Shown here piece after piece: positions 51,567 through 59,847 of a stretch of 64,000 bases of DNA. The notes beneath the pieces are model-generated. The model made no database searches and was not told the origin of the DNA. It saw only the letters and a program-made list of their open reading frames with translations. How positions within the stretch are numbered: position 1 is the first letter of the stretch; each line of letters begins with the position of its first letter. Origin of the DNA: Streptomyces exfoliatus (lineage in GTDB: Bacteria; Actinomycetota; Actinomycetes; Streptomycetales; Streptomycetaceae); NCBI RefSeq assembly GCF_000725545.1, contig NZ_JNZP01000008.1:175090-239089 (forward strand), given 5' to 3'. Position numbers and translations under genes: made by a program.

Positions 51567-51837
51567 CGGCGGCCTGCTCTTCGCGCAGGTGGCGACAGAC
51601 CAGTTCGACCAGGGCGTCGATCGTCTCGAAGTGGTCGCTCTCCTCCTCGGGGTCGAGGTAGACGCCGAGCTCGTTCTCCACCGTGTCGATCATGCGGATG
51701 TAGGCCAACGACGAGTAACTGACCTGGGGCAGCGACCAGTCGGCGGCCGCCAGGTCCTGTTCGGTCAGGTCGCCCTCCGCCGAGCTGAGCACGATGCGCA
51801 CGAGGTGCGGGCGGATGTGGTCCGGGGAGGCCGTCAT
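51559..51837 (-). CDS. Acyl/peptidyl carrier protein
   Basis: A 92-residue acidic four-helix protein. The probable phosphopantetheine Ser lies in LPQVSYSSLAYIRMIDTVEN, followed by the typical GVYLDPEEESDHFETIDALV. The usual DSL triad is not conserved, so the exact Ser is uncertain. AAGGAGAGCG precedes ATG 51837. It directly follows the AMP ligase gene and should carry that enzyme's acyl adenylate product as a thioester. Confidence 0.8.
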   Translation of the reverse strand: MTASPDHIRPHLVRIVLSSAEGDLTEQDLAAADWSLPQVSYSSLAYIRMIDTVENELGVYLDPEEESDHFETIDALVELVCRHLREEQAADA

Positions 51838-51860
51838 GGCTGCGCTCTCCTTGGGTGTGG

Positions 51861-53306
51861 TCACTGGAAGTCCTGCGGGGTGTCGAACAGGCGGCGCAGC
51901 TCCGCGGTGGCGGGCTTGCCGCTGGTGCCCCGGGGTATGCGGGGCACGATGCGTACGAGGCTGGGGACCTTGTACGGGGCGAGGCGCTCGGCGACGTACC
52001 GGCGCGGTGCGGCGGGGTCGAGGTCGGGGGCTCCGGCGAGCACCGCCGCGAGTGCGGCCGTGCCGTGCCGGTCGGTGATCTCCAGGACGACCGCGTCGTC
52101 CACTCCCGGTGCCCCGGCGAGGGCCGTGGAGACCTCCACGGCGTCGATCTTTCGACCGCCGATGTTGATGACCTGGCTCGTGCGCCCGGTCAGGACGAGG
52201 CTCCCGTCCCGCAGGCGGCCCACGTCGCCCGTGCGGTAGAAGCCGTCCGGGTCGATCCGCTGCTCCAGCACGCCGGGGGCGTTGAGGTAGCGGGTCCCCA
52301 TGGACTGGCTCCTGACCGAGACGACACCCGGCTCCCCGGCGGCGCCGGCGCGCAGTTCGACGCCGGGCAGCGCCTGGCCGAGGCCGGGGTCGGTGCGCGG
52401 GTCGGCGGCGAAGGTGAGCGGCCCGGCCTCGGCGATGCCGTAGTAGTTCTGCAGCGGCACGCCGGTGCTCTCCTCGAACAGCCGCTTGGTGCCCGGGTCC
52501 AGGGGTGCGGCGGACGAGATCGCCATGCGCAGGCCGGGCAGCGGTCCGGGGCCCGACCCGTTGCGCACCAGCGACTCGTACAGGGCGGGGAACCCGATGA
52601 GGCGGGTGGCCCCGCTGTCGCGCAGGGTGCGGGTGACCGCCCCCGCGGTCGGCAGTCCGCTGCCCAGGCGCAGGCACGCGCCGACGAGGAACGTGGAGAG
52701 GAGGGAGGTGTTGAACGCCAGGCCGTTGGAGAGCGAGGCGAAGCACACGATGGTGTCCTGGGCCGAAATACCGGTGCCCTCGGCCCAGTTGGCGGCCGCG
52801 CGGTACACGGCCTCGCCGCGGAACTCGATGCAGCTGGGGGAGCCGGTGGAACCGGAGGTGAAGCGGCAGACCTCCGTCTCCCGGTGCAGCCCGGGGCGGT
52901 CCGGCATCTCGGGGAAGCGGGTGACGCGCAGGGAGCCCGGAGCGGCGAGCCGGGTGCCGTGGCCGGGCACCGGGGTGGCTTCCTCGTGGACCAGCAGGTC
53001 GAGTCCGCAGCCGCGCTGGATGCCCTCGGTCTCCTGGGGCCCGGCGGCCCGGTCGATGAGGAAGGGCACGCAGCCGGCCCGCAGGGCGGCCAGGTACGCC
53101 ACCACGTAGTCGGCGGAGTTGGCGGCCTGGATGCCGACGCGCGGCCGGTCGCGGCCGGTGAGCAGGGCGGCGAGAGCGGTCGCGTACCGGTTCGCGGCCG
53201 CGTCGAGTTCGCGGTAGGTCAGCGTGGTGTGCCGGTCGGCGACGGCGGGTGCGTCGCCGTGCTCGCGCAGGGCGCCGGTGATGATGTCGGTGAGCATGGC
53301 CGTCAC
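51861..53306 (-). CDS. AMP-dependent acyl/amino-acid ligase (stand-alone adenylation enzyme)
   Basis: A 481-residue ANL enzyme: TYRELDAAANRYA, FTSGSTGSPSCIEF (A3, with the usual PKG altered), LQNYYGIAEAGPL (A5), FYRTGDVGRLRDGSLVLTGR (A7/A8), INIGGRKIDAVEV and the C-terminal SGKPATAEL, where the A10 Lys is kept. It should load an acid or amino acid on the following carrier protein. GTG 53306 sits in the upstream stop (GTGA); ATG 53297 is an alternative start. The substrate cannot be read from the motifs visible here. Confidence 0.85.
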   Translation of the reverse strand: MTAMLTDIITGALREHGDAPAVADRHTTLTYRELDAAANRYATALAALLTGRDRPRVGIQAANSADYVVAYLAALRAGCVPFLIDRAAGPQETEGIQRGCGLDLLVHEEATPVPGHGTRLAAPGSLRVTRFPEMPDRPGLHRETEVCRFTSGSTGSPSCIEFRGEAVYRAAANWAEGTGISAQDTIVCFASLSNGLAFNTSLLSTFLVGACLRLGSGLPTAGAVTRTLRDSGATRLIGFPALYESLVRNGSGPGPLPGLRMAISSAAPLDPGTKRLFEESTGVPLQNYYGIAEAGPLTFAADPRTDPGLGQALPGVELRAGAAGEPGVVSVRSQSMGTRYLNAPGVLEQRIDPDGFYRTGDVGRLRDGSLVLTGRTSQVINIGGRKIDAVEVSTALAGAPGVDDAVVLEITDRHGTAALAAVLAGAPDLDPAAPRRYVAERLAPYKVPSLVRIVPRIPRGTSGKPATAELRRLFDTPQDFQ

Positions 53307-54781
53307 CGCTGTCCGTGGGCGTGGGCGGGCTGGAGGCGGTCGATCTTGACCGCGGAGGTGCCGGGGGTGCCGAGCATGGCGACGTAAAGGACCTCGTCCT
53401 CGTCCGCGAGGCCCGCCAGGGAGTGCCAGCGTCCCGCGTCGAAGCCGCCGATGGTGGTGACCGCGGTGCCGGTGGCGGTGGCTCCGAGGTAGACGAGGTG
53501 GGCCAGTGCCCCGGAGCGCAGCAGCGCTTCGTCGACGCCGCGCATGCCGTGCCGGAACACGTCCTGGTGCCGGGCGTGGAAGACGACGGCGGCGCAGGTG
53601 TGGCGCAGCTGCTCCTGGCCCATGCAGAAGCGCACGATGTCCTCGGCGCTCGCGGGGGTGGTGCTGGTGGGTTGGGCGGCGATCCCGCCGTTGCCGAGCA
53701 CCGGGTAGGCGCCGGGGGCGAGTCCGGTGACGCGGCGGGCGACCAGGGTGGCGCCGAAGCCGGGGGACGCGGGCAGGTCGGTGGCCAGCGGGGTGCCCAG
53801 GGCGGACAGGACCTCCCGGAGGCGCTGCAGGGGGAGTGCGGCGTCGCCGAAGTCCTTGGCCGAGCGCCGCCGGGGGGCGAGGTCCGCCAGGGCGTCGGAG
53901 GTGGGCGGATGGGCCTCGCCTTCGCGTTCCGGGGCGAGCAGGGGGCGCAGTCGCGGGGTGGCGGGGAGGGCCGGCGGGCTCTGCAGGCGTGGCAGCAGGC
54001 CGCGCCAGCATCGGGCCTCGGAACCGTTCCTGACGCGGGGCACCGGCGGTATGCCCCGCCGGTCCGTGCAGGTCCAGTCGGACACGGACGGCTGCCCCGT
54101 GCCGATGCGGTCGGCCACCAGCAGGACGCTGTGGGGGGCGAGGTGGTGCTCGTCCAGGCGCAGCAGGGCGCCGAGGTGGCCGGGGGCCGCCCTGGTCAGC
54201 CACTGGGCCCGCCGGTGGCCGCGGCCGGCCAGGCAGAGCAGGTGGGTGCCGAGGTGGGCGGCGTCCAGCTGCGCGTACAGGTAGCCCCGGTCGTCGTACT
54301 TGCGGATGGACATCCACGGCCGTACGGCGATGAGGACCAGGAAGGCGTCGGGCGTCGGGAGCGCGAGCCCGCCGCGGGCCAGTGCGTCGGCGACCTGCTC
54401 CCCTTCGTGGAGCAGGCGGCAGCCGCGCCGGGTGACGTCCACGGAGAAGACCCGCGGTCCGCCGGGCCCGTTCGTGACGACGTAGGTCTCGTACGGGTAC
54501 AGCGCGCCGGCCGAGGGCACCGAGGGTCCGCCGTGCAGCGACCCCTCCGCGGAGGCCTCGAGCAGGGCGAGCGCGCCGCGCAGCTCCCCGGGCAGGTCGA
54601 TGCGCCGAGGTTCGGGGGTGCCGTCGGGGACGGCGGCGAGGGACATCTGCTGCCAGAAGCGCAGGGCGTCGTCCGTGGCCGCGTCCGCGGAGCGGGGGCG
54701 GGGGCCGGTGGCCGCGTCCCCGATGTCGGCCTCGACGCGCTCGGTCGGCCGGCCGTCCATCACGGAGGCTTTGTCGTTCAC
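53303..54781 (-). CDS. Tandem nitroreductase-fold (SagB/Ox-type) dehydrogenase
   Basis: A 492-residue protein with two nitroreductase-like halves. The first contains SVPSAGALYPYETYVV as in SagB-type azoline oxidases; the second begins RRRSAKDFGDAALPLQRLRE and ends AVTTIGGFDAGRWHSLAGLA. Enzymes of this type use FMN to dehydrogenate thiazolines/oxazolines or carrier-bound rings. No YcaO cyclodehydratase is present, so the substrate is probably bound to the adjacent carrier protein. GTG 54781 has GGAAGGAG 10 bases upstream. It is the first gene of the leftward cluster operon. Confidence 0.78.
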   Translation of the reverse strand: MNDKASVMDGRPTERVEADIGDAATGPRPRSADAATDDALRFWQQMSLAAVPDGTPEPRRIDLPGELRGALALLEASAEGSLHGGPSVPSAGALYPYETYVVTNGPGGPRVFSVDVTRRGCRLLHEGEQVADALARGGLALPTPDAFLVLIAVRPWMSIRKYDDRGYLYAQLDAAHLGTHLLCLAGRGHRRAQWLTRAAPGHLGALLRLDEHHLAPHSVLLVADRIGTGQPSVSDWTCTDRRGIPPVPRVRNGSEARCWRGLLPRLQSPPALPATPRLRPLLAPEREGEAHPPTSDALADLAPRRRSAKDFGDAALPLQRLREVLSALGTPLATDLPASPGFGATLVARRVTGLAPGAYPVLGNGGIAAQPTSTTPASAEDIVRFCMGQEQLRHTCAAVVFHARHQDVFRHGMRGVDEALLRSGALAHLVYLGATATGTAVTTIGGFDAGRWHSLAGLADEDEVLYVAMLGTPGTSAVKIDRLQPAHAHGQR

Positions 54782-55011
54782 CGGTTCGCTTCTCCTTCCT
54801 GCCGAGGTGGGTTCGGCCTCGGCGTCTGAGTTGTCGCTTGCGAAGGGGTGCCCTTGCACGGTGAATACGTGGAGTAATGACCGGAAGTGGGTTCGCCCAT
54901 TCCCCGGCAGCGACTTCGATCTTGCCAGAAGAGAGCCGCTCCGTGTAGACCATTTGGTGACCGATAAAGGCCGTGACCGGCTCAGGACACGCAAGGCGGG
55001 AAATCAATTAG
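54782..55011. promoter_or_regulatory. Divergent promoter region of the cluster
   Basis: A 230-bp gap between the leftward carrier-protein operon and the rightward LuxR-type gene. It is less GC-rich than its surroundings, with AT-rich patches (GAAATCAATTAG before 55012; GAATACGTGGAGTAATGACC near 54863). No repeat or palindrome stands out. It should hold both promoters and the binding site of the adjacent regulator. Confidence 0.55.
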
Positions 55012-55881
55012 ATGCTGTTGCAGACAATTTCAGGGACGGAAATTTCTCCGGTGGAATCGCTGTCCCGACTGATCGCCACGCAGGAGCGCGCGCTGCTCGC
55101 GGCCGACGAGGCCACCCGCTCCCTGCGGACGCAGCTGGCCGCCCTCGCCGTGCACGCCGTCGGGCCGGCGCAGGCGGCGACGGACGTGGAGGAGATCACG
55201 GACCCGGCCCGCGTCCGGGCCCTGCTGGACTCCGTGGCCACCATGGCCCGACAGCAGATCCGGGTCATCCAGCCGTCCGTGGTCGCCCGCCGGCTGATCG
55301 CCGAGTGGCCGGTCGGGGACGCGTACGAGCCCGGCGGCGTCGGCGTCCGGACCATCCACCAGAGCTCCCTGCTGCACAGCGAGCAGGCGGCCGGTTACCT
55401 GGAGCGGCTCTCGCGGCGCGGTGTCCACGTGCGGGTCGCGCCGCTGCTGCCCTTCCGCCTGATCCTGGTGGACGAGGCGTTCGCCCTGGTCTGCCCTCCG
55501 TCGACGACGCTGCTGATCAGGCGGCCCGCGCTGCTGCAGCTCCTCGGTCGGGTCTTCGAGTTCTGCTGGGACGACGCCCGCGAGCTGCACGCGCCGTCGG
55601 TGCCCGCCACCCGTCAGGAGCCGACCGTGCCGGTCGTCGGCGGTGATGGTCGGGACATCGTCCTCAGCGAGCAGGAGACGGTCATCCTGCGGCTGTGGGC
55701 GAAGGGGCGACAGGACGTCGAGGTCGCCCGCGAACTGCGCGTGTCACCGCGCACCCTGCGCCGCACGGTGTCCGCGCTGCTGCGCAGGCTCGGCGTGAAC
55801 AGCCGCTTCGAGGCCGGGGTCGTGGCGGCCCGCTCACCCCGGCTCCTCGAGGGCGCGGGGCACCCGCCGATCCCCGCCTGA
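55012..55881 (+). CDS. LuxR-type HTH regulator with a TrmB-like N-terminal sensor
   Basis: A 289-residue protein. The N-terminus is helical (LIATQERALLAADEATRSL), the middle (SSLLHSEQAAGYLERLSRRG; PFRLILVDEAFALVCPPST) resembles the effector part of TrmB/LuxR-like regulators from Streptomyces clusters, and the C-terminal LuxR HTH is LSEQETVILRLWAKGRQDVE followed by RELRVSPRTLRRTVSALLRR. It is the probable pathway-specific activator, divergent from the carrier-protein operon and followed 62 bp later by the cysteine desulfurase gene. The start ATG 55012 has a weak GGCGGGAA site; leaderless translation is possible. Confidence 0.85.
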   Translation: MLLQTISGTEISPVESLSRLIATQERALLAADEATRSLRTQLAALAVHAVGPAQAATDVEEITDPARVRALLDSVATMARQQIRVIQPSVVARRLIAEWPVGDAYEPGGVGVRTIHQSSLLHSEQAAGYLERLSRRGVHVRVAPLLPFRLILVDEAFALVCPPSTTLLIRRPALLQLLGRVFEFCWDDARELHAPSVPATRQEPTVPVVGGDGRDIVLSEQETVILRLWAKGRQDVEVARELRVSPRTLRRTVSALLRRLGVNSRFEAGVVAARSPRLLEGAGHPPIPA

Positions 55882-55943
55882 CGCGCCCGCCCCCTGCCCC
55901 CAGGCCGCCGCAACCTTCCTTCCCACGACACCGAGGAGTCCCT

Positions 55944-57311
55944 GTGTCCACCACGCCCGCCCCTTCCTCCATCGACACGCTCCACGGCCCGCCGCTGCCC
56001 GTCCTGGGCGCCGACGTGCGCGTACCCCTCGTCACCGGGGGCGAGGTGTCCTACGGGGCGCTCGACTACGCGGCGAGCGCCCCGGTCCTGAGCAGCGTCT
56101 GGGACGACGTCAGCGCCTACATGCCCTACTACGGCAGCGTGCATCGCGGGGCCGGCCACCTGTCGCAGCTGTCCACCGACCTGTTCGAGCAGGCCCGGCG
56201 GACGGTCGGCGAGTTCCTCGGCTGCCGGCCGGACGACGAGGTCGTGTTCACCCGCTCGACCACCGACTCGCTGAACCTGCTGGCGGCCGCGCTCCCGGCG
56301 GGGACCCAGGTCTACGTCTTCGAGACCGAGCACCACGCCGCCCTGTTGCCGTGGCCGCGGGCGCAGCGCACCGTGATGCGGGCTCCGAGCAGCGCGTACG
56401 AGGTCGTGGAGATCGTCGCCGAGACGCTGGCGGGCCACGACCCGCGGCGACCCGGCCTCGTCTGTGTGACGGGCGCCTCCAACGTCACGGGCGAGATATG
56501 GCCCGTCGAGTCGATCACGGAGGTCGCCCACGCGGCCGGGGTGCGCGTGGCGCTGGACGCCGCCCAGCTGGTGCCGCACCGACCGGTGGACGTCGCCGGA
56601 CTGGGCGTGGACTACGTCGCGTTCTCGGGCCACAAGATGTACGCGCCGTTCGGGGCGGGGGTGCTGGCCGGGCGCGCGGACTGGCTCGGCGCGGCGGCAC
56701 CGTACCTGGCCGGGGGCGGAGCGAGCAGGCGTGTCGTGCACGGGGCCGGCGCGCTGTCCGTGGAGTGGCAGCAGGGCGCCGCGCGGCACGAGGCCGGATC
56801 GCCGAACGTGGTCGGGGCGCACGCGCTGGCCTCCGCCTGCCGGGCGCTCACCTCGGCGGGCTTCGAGTCGCTCGCGGCGCGCGAGGAGGCCCTGCTGCGC
56901 CGGACCCTGGCCGGACTGACCGCGATCGAGGGGGTCACGGTGCTGTCCTTGCTGGGCGGATCGGCGCCGCGGGTCGGCGTGATCAGCTTCGTGGTCGAGG
57001 GCTGGAACAGCGCCCACCTGGCCGCGGCGCTCTCGGCCGAGTACGGCATCGGGGTACGCGACGGCATGTTCTGCGCCCATCCCCTGGTCCGCGGCCTGCT
57101 CGGCAACGCGCCCGACCACTCCGACGAGTGCGGGGCCCCCGAGCCGCTGGCGCCGGGCGAGCGACCGGTGAACGCGGTGCGGGCCAGCTTCGGCGCCGGC
57201 ACGCCCGTGGAGCACCTGGACCGTCTGGTGGCCGCCGTGGCGGAACTCGCCCGCGACGGGGCCCGGTGGACCTACCGCACGGAGGCGGGGCGCTGCGTCC
57301 CGGTGCGCTGA
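55944..57311 (+). CDS. Cysteine desulfurase-like PLP enzyme (SufS type)
   Basis: A 455-residue class V aminotransferase. The PLP lysine is in VAFSGHKMYAPFGAG, the PLP-Asp in RVALDAAQLVPHRP, a helix binds phosphate (TRSTTDSLNL), and a Cys in RDGMFCAHPLVRG sits where desulfurases hold the persulfide. It should pull sulfur from cysteine and hand it to a partner, most likely the rhodanese domain of the ThiF protein encoded next. The start GTG 55944 follows GAGGAG by 6 bases. A strong terminator hairpin follows 15 bp after its stop. Confidence 0.85.
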   Translation: MSTTPAPSSIDTLHGPPLPVLGADVRVPLVTGGEVSYGALDYAASAPVLSSVWDDVSAYMPYYGSVHRGAGHLSQLSTDLFEQARRTVGEFLGCRPDDEVVFTRSTTDSLNLLAAALPAGTQVYVFETEHHAALLPWPRAQRTVMRAPSSAYEVVEIVAETLAGHDPRRPGLVCVTGASNVTGEIWPVESITEVAHAAGVRVALDAAQLVPHRPVDVAGLGVDYVAFSGHKMYAPFGAGVLAGRADWLGAAAPYLAGGGASRRVVHGAGALSVEWQQGAARHEAGSPNVVGAHALASACRALTSAGFESLAAREEALLRRTLAGLTAIEGVTVLSLLGGSAPRVGVISFVVEGWNSAHLAAALSAEYGIGVRDGMFCAHPLVRGLLGNAPDHSDECGAPEPLAPGERPVNAVRASFGAGTPVEHLDRLVAAVAELARDGARWTYRTEAGRCVPVR

Positions 57312-57325
57312 ACCGGGAAACGCGC

Positions 57326-57361
57326 GCAGTGCCCGCCTGCCGGACGGCAGGCGGGCACTGC
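57326..57361. terminator. Perfect hairpin terminator after the cysteine desulfurase gene
   Basis: GCAGTGCCCGCCTGCC (57326-57341) and its exact complement (57346-57361) surround a GGAC loop, and the flanking GGAAAC/GTTTCC can extend the stem. It lies between convergent genes. The remaining 57362-57544 is less GC-rich and holds no gene that I can support. Confidence 0.85.
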
Positions 57362-57544
57362 GGTTTCCATCGGGGTTTCCGATTGAATACGCACGCATTC
57401 TTTCCGCCCGCGCATTTCAACGCCGCAAACAATTCACCGGAACACAAATGAACCGCCCTTTGCGAGGGCTCGGAGCGGGGTGAAACTCCGGGCCCGCTCC
57501 CACCCTTCGATCACCCGCTGTGATCAGCGTCGGCGGACGGAGGC

Positions 57545-58684
57545 TCAGTAGGTGGGCATCGCCGGGTCGATCCGCTGCGCCCAGGCCAGGATGCCCCCGC
57601 CCAGGTGGACCGCGTCCCGGTGACCGCTGCGCTTGACCACGGCGAGGACCTCCGCGGAGCGGATGCCGGCCCGGCACAGCAGCACGGTCCTGCGGTCCGC
57701 GGGCAGCCGTGCGGCGGCGTCGCCGTGCAGGAACTCCCCCTGTGGGACGAGCACCGAGCCCGGCACGTGGGCGAAGGCGTACTCGTCCGGCTCGCGGACG
57801 TCGACCAGGTTGACCGGCGCGTCCGCGTCGAGCAGTTCCTTCAGCTGCTCCGCGGAGATCGTGGACTCCCGCGCGGCCTCGGTCGCCTCCGGCGAGAGCA
57901 GCCCGAAGAAGGGCTCGGCGGCGGTGGGTTCGGCCGGGCGCGCGGCCCGCTCGTGCGGGCGCAGCGGTACGGTCGCGCACGTGCCGGCCATGGCGTCGTA
58001 CTTCATCACCCGGCCGACCAGCGGCTCGCCCTGACCGGTGAGCAGCTTGACCACCTCGGTGGCCAGGGCGATCCCCAGCCAGGCGCCGACCACCTTCAGC
58101 GTGCCGGACATGCCCCGGAAGTAGGGGGCGGGAGGCTTCGGGAACAGGTCCCTGAGGCCCGGGCCGTGCCGGTCCCAGAAGACCGAGACGCGCCCTCCGG
58201 TGGCCCCCATGGAGCCCCACACGAAGGGGATGCCCGCCTCGGCGCACACGTCGTCGACGAGTTGGCAGCGGGCCGGGTCCTCCCCCGCGCACACCACGAG
58301 GTCGTAGTCCTGGACCAGTTCGCGCGCGCGGGGCAGCTCGAACCGGTCCTCCACCACGGTGCGCACGAACGGATGGGTGCTCCCGAGCGCGCGGGTCCAG
58401 GCCGTGGCCCGGTCCGCGGGCTCCGCGTCCGGAAGTCCGAGGTAGTGGTCCCACGGATTCATGGGCGAGCCGTCGGAGACACCGATCAACCCCACGCCGG
58501 AGTCGGCGAGATGGGCGATGAGCGGGGCGCCGATCTCGTCGGCGCCGACGACCAGGACCCGGCCACCGGCGAGTCGGCGCTGCCCCTCGGCGCCGTGTCC
58601 CGCGCGTATCAGCTGGTGGGCCTGGCGGCGCGTCTCTCCGGCGGGCAGGGTGGTGGCGGGTCGCGCCAGCGGGGGGATCGGCAT
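57545..58684 (-). CDS. MoeZ/ThiF-like E1 domain fused to rhodanese
   Basis: A 379-residue protein. Residues ~20-255 are a ThiF/MoeB E1-like adenylating domain (QRRLAGGRVLVVGADEIGAP; VVCAGEDPARCQLVDDVC; GSMGATGGRVSVFW). Residues ~285-379 are a rhodanese with the active Cys in VLLCRAGIRSAEV. The usual Zn-binding CxxC pairs and the catalytic Cys region of MoeZ appear replaced (PYFRGMSGTLKVVGAWLG), so the E1 half is atypical. Sulfur probably flows from the cysteine desulfurase to the rhodanese Cys and on to an activated carboxylate. AGGAGACCCGC precedes ATG 58684. Confidence 0.82.
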   Translation of the reverse strand: MPIPPLARPATTLPAGETRRQAHQLIRAGHGAEGQRRLAGGRVLVVGADEIGAPLIAHLADSGVGLIGVSDGSPMNPWDHYLGLPDAEPADRATAWTRALGSTHPFVRTVVEDRFELPRARELVQDYDLVVCAGEDPARCQLVDDVCAEAGIPFVWGSMGATGGRVSVFWDRHGPGLRDLFPKPPAPYFRGMSGTLKVVGAWLGIALATEVVKLLTGQGEPLVGRVMKYDAMAGTCATVPLRPHERAARPAEPTAAEPFFGLLSPEATEAARESTISAEQLKELLDADAPVNLVDVREPDEYAFAHVPGSVLVPQGEFLHGDAAARLPADRRTVLLCRAGIRSAEVLAVVKRSGHRDAVHLGGGILAWAQRIDPAMPTY

Positions 58685-58713
58685 GCGGGTCTCCTGTGGG
58701 TGTGCGGGAGCGG

Positions 58714-59775
58714 TCACGGCTGCTGGTCGTCGGTCTCGGCGGCCCAGTCGGGTACGTGCAGGATCTCCAGCACGGCGGCCCCCCAGTTGAAGCCGTAGCC
58801 GGTGCCGGCGAGCACCACGCGGTCGCCGGCCTCCAACTGCCCCGTGGTGATGAGGTGGTCGAGGCCCGCGACCTGGTCGCCGGAACCGAGGTGGCTGACC
58901 TGGCGGCCGAAGTCCCAGGTGGTCCGCTCCCGGCCCACCCCCATGTCGGCCAACATGTTCCACCAGCGCACGGTCTGGCCGTTGTGGGGCATCACGAACC
59001 TGCGCACGTCCGCGGCGTCGGTCTTCGCCTCGTCCAGGGCCTGTTCGATACAGCCGCCGATGCCCCCCGCGATCCGCAGGGAGATCGCCTCCAGGTCGTC
59101 GAGGTTCCTGCGCATGAAGTCCGTCTTGCGCGCCCGCATGTTCAGCGGCTTCTCCCCGGACGCCGGGGCGTCCTTGAGGCCGCGTCCGCGGTACATGTGC
59201 TCCAGGGCGGGGTCGGAGGTCAGTGCGCAGGACAGGACCTTGGCGAAGCCGGGCTTGCGGCCGAGGAGCAGGGCCGTGCCGCCGTCCGCCATCACCGTGC
59301 CGCTCTCGGTGCGGAAGCGGTCGAAGCCGGGCGGGCAGAACCGCTCGCCCGTCGTGATGAGGACGGTGGCGTCCTCGTCCTGTCCGGCGAGGTGTCCGGC
59401 CGCCAGTGCCAGGGCCGCCATTCCGCCGTTCGACTTCTGGTCGACCTCGACGGCCGGGGCGCTTCCCCCGACGGTGTGGTGCTGGATGTAGGAGGAGGGC
59501 GTCCACATGTCCTGGCCCTGGAAGTAGGCGCTGGCGTGGAGCAGCAGGCGCACGTCGCCCGGTGCCGTCGCGTCCCCGGCGCGTTCGAGCGCCTGGCGGG
59601 CCGCGGCCACGGCCAGGTCGGGGGCGAACGCGTCATCGGAGACCGTGACCCCGAGGAGGGCGTTGGCGGTGTACTCGGCGGAGGCGTAGCGCCCGTCCCG
59701 TACCGCCTCTTCGAGGTCGAGCCGGCGGCCCAGCCGTACGCCCAGGGACGTGAGGTAGATGTCGTTGAGGATCAT
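58714..59775 (-). CDS. KAS III-like acyltransferase with Ser in place of the active Cys
   Basis: A 353-residue thiolase-fold protein (IYLTSLGVRLGRRLDLEEAV; TVMADGGTALLLGR; LAGTGYGFNWGAAVLEI). Where KAS III has its nucleophilic Cys, the segment reads VDQKSNGGMAALALAAG, pointing to a Ser or another residue; His is kept in FVMPHNGQT. Such variants (CerJ-, ChlB3- and DpsC-like) act as acyltransferases or specialised priming enzymes in polyketide clusters. AAAGGTCC lies before ATG 59775. Its likely donor is an acyl-ACP from the ligase/ACP module. Confidence 0.78.
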   Translation of the reverse strand: MILNDIYLTSLGVRLGRRLDLEEAVRDGRYASAEYTANALLGVTVSDDAFAPDLAVAAARQALERAGDATAPGDVRLLLHASAYFQGQDMWTPSSYIQHHTVGGSAPAVEVDQKSNGGMAALALAAGHLAGQDEDATVLITTGERFCPPGFDRFRTESGTVMADGGTALLLGRKPGFAKVLSCALTSDPALEHMYRGRGLKDAPASGEKPLNMRARKTDFMRRNLDDLEAISLRIAGGIGGCIEQALDEAKTDAADVRRFVMPHNGQTVRWWNMLADMGVGRERTTWDFGRQVSHLGSGDQVAGLDHLITTGQLEAGDRVVLAGTGYGFNWGAAVLEILHVPDWAAETDDQQP

Positions 59776-59847
59776 GTCGGGACCTTTCGGACGTGCAACG
59801 GTGGTTTCGCGGCGGATCGGTGGGACCGGGCCGCCGCGCGGAGTGCC

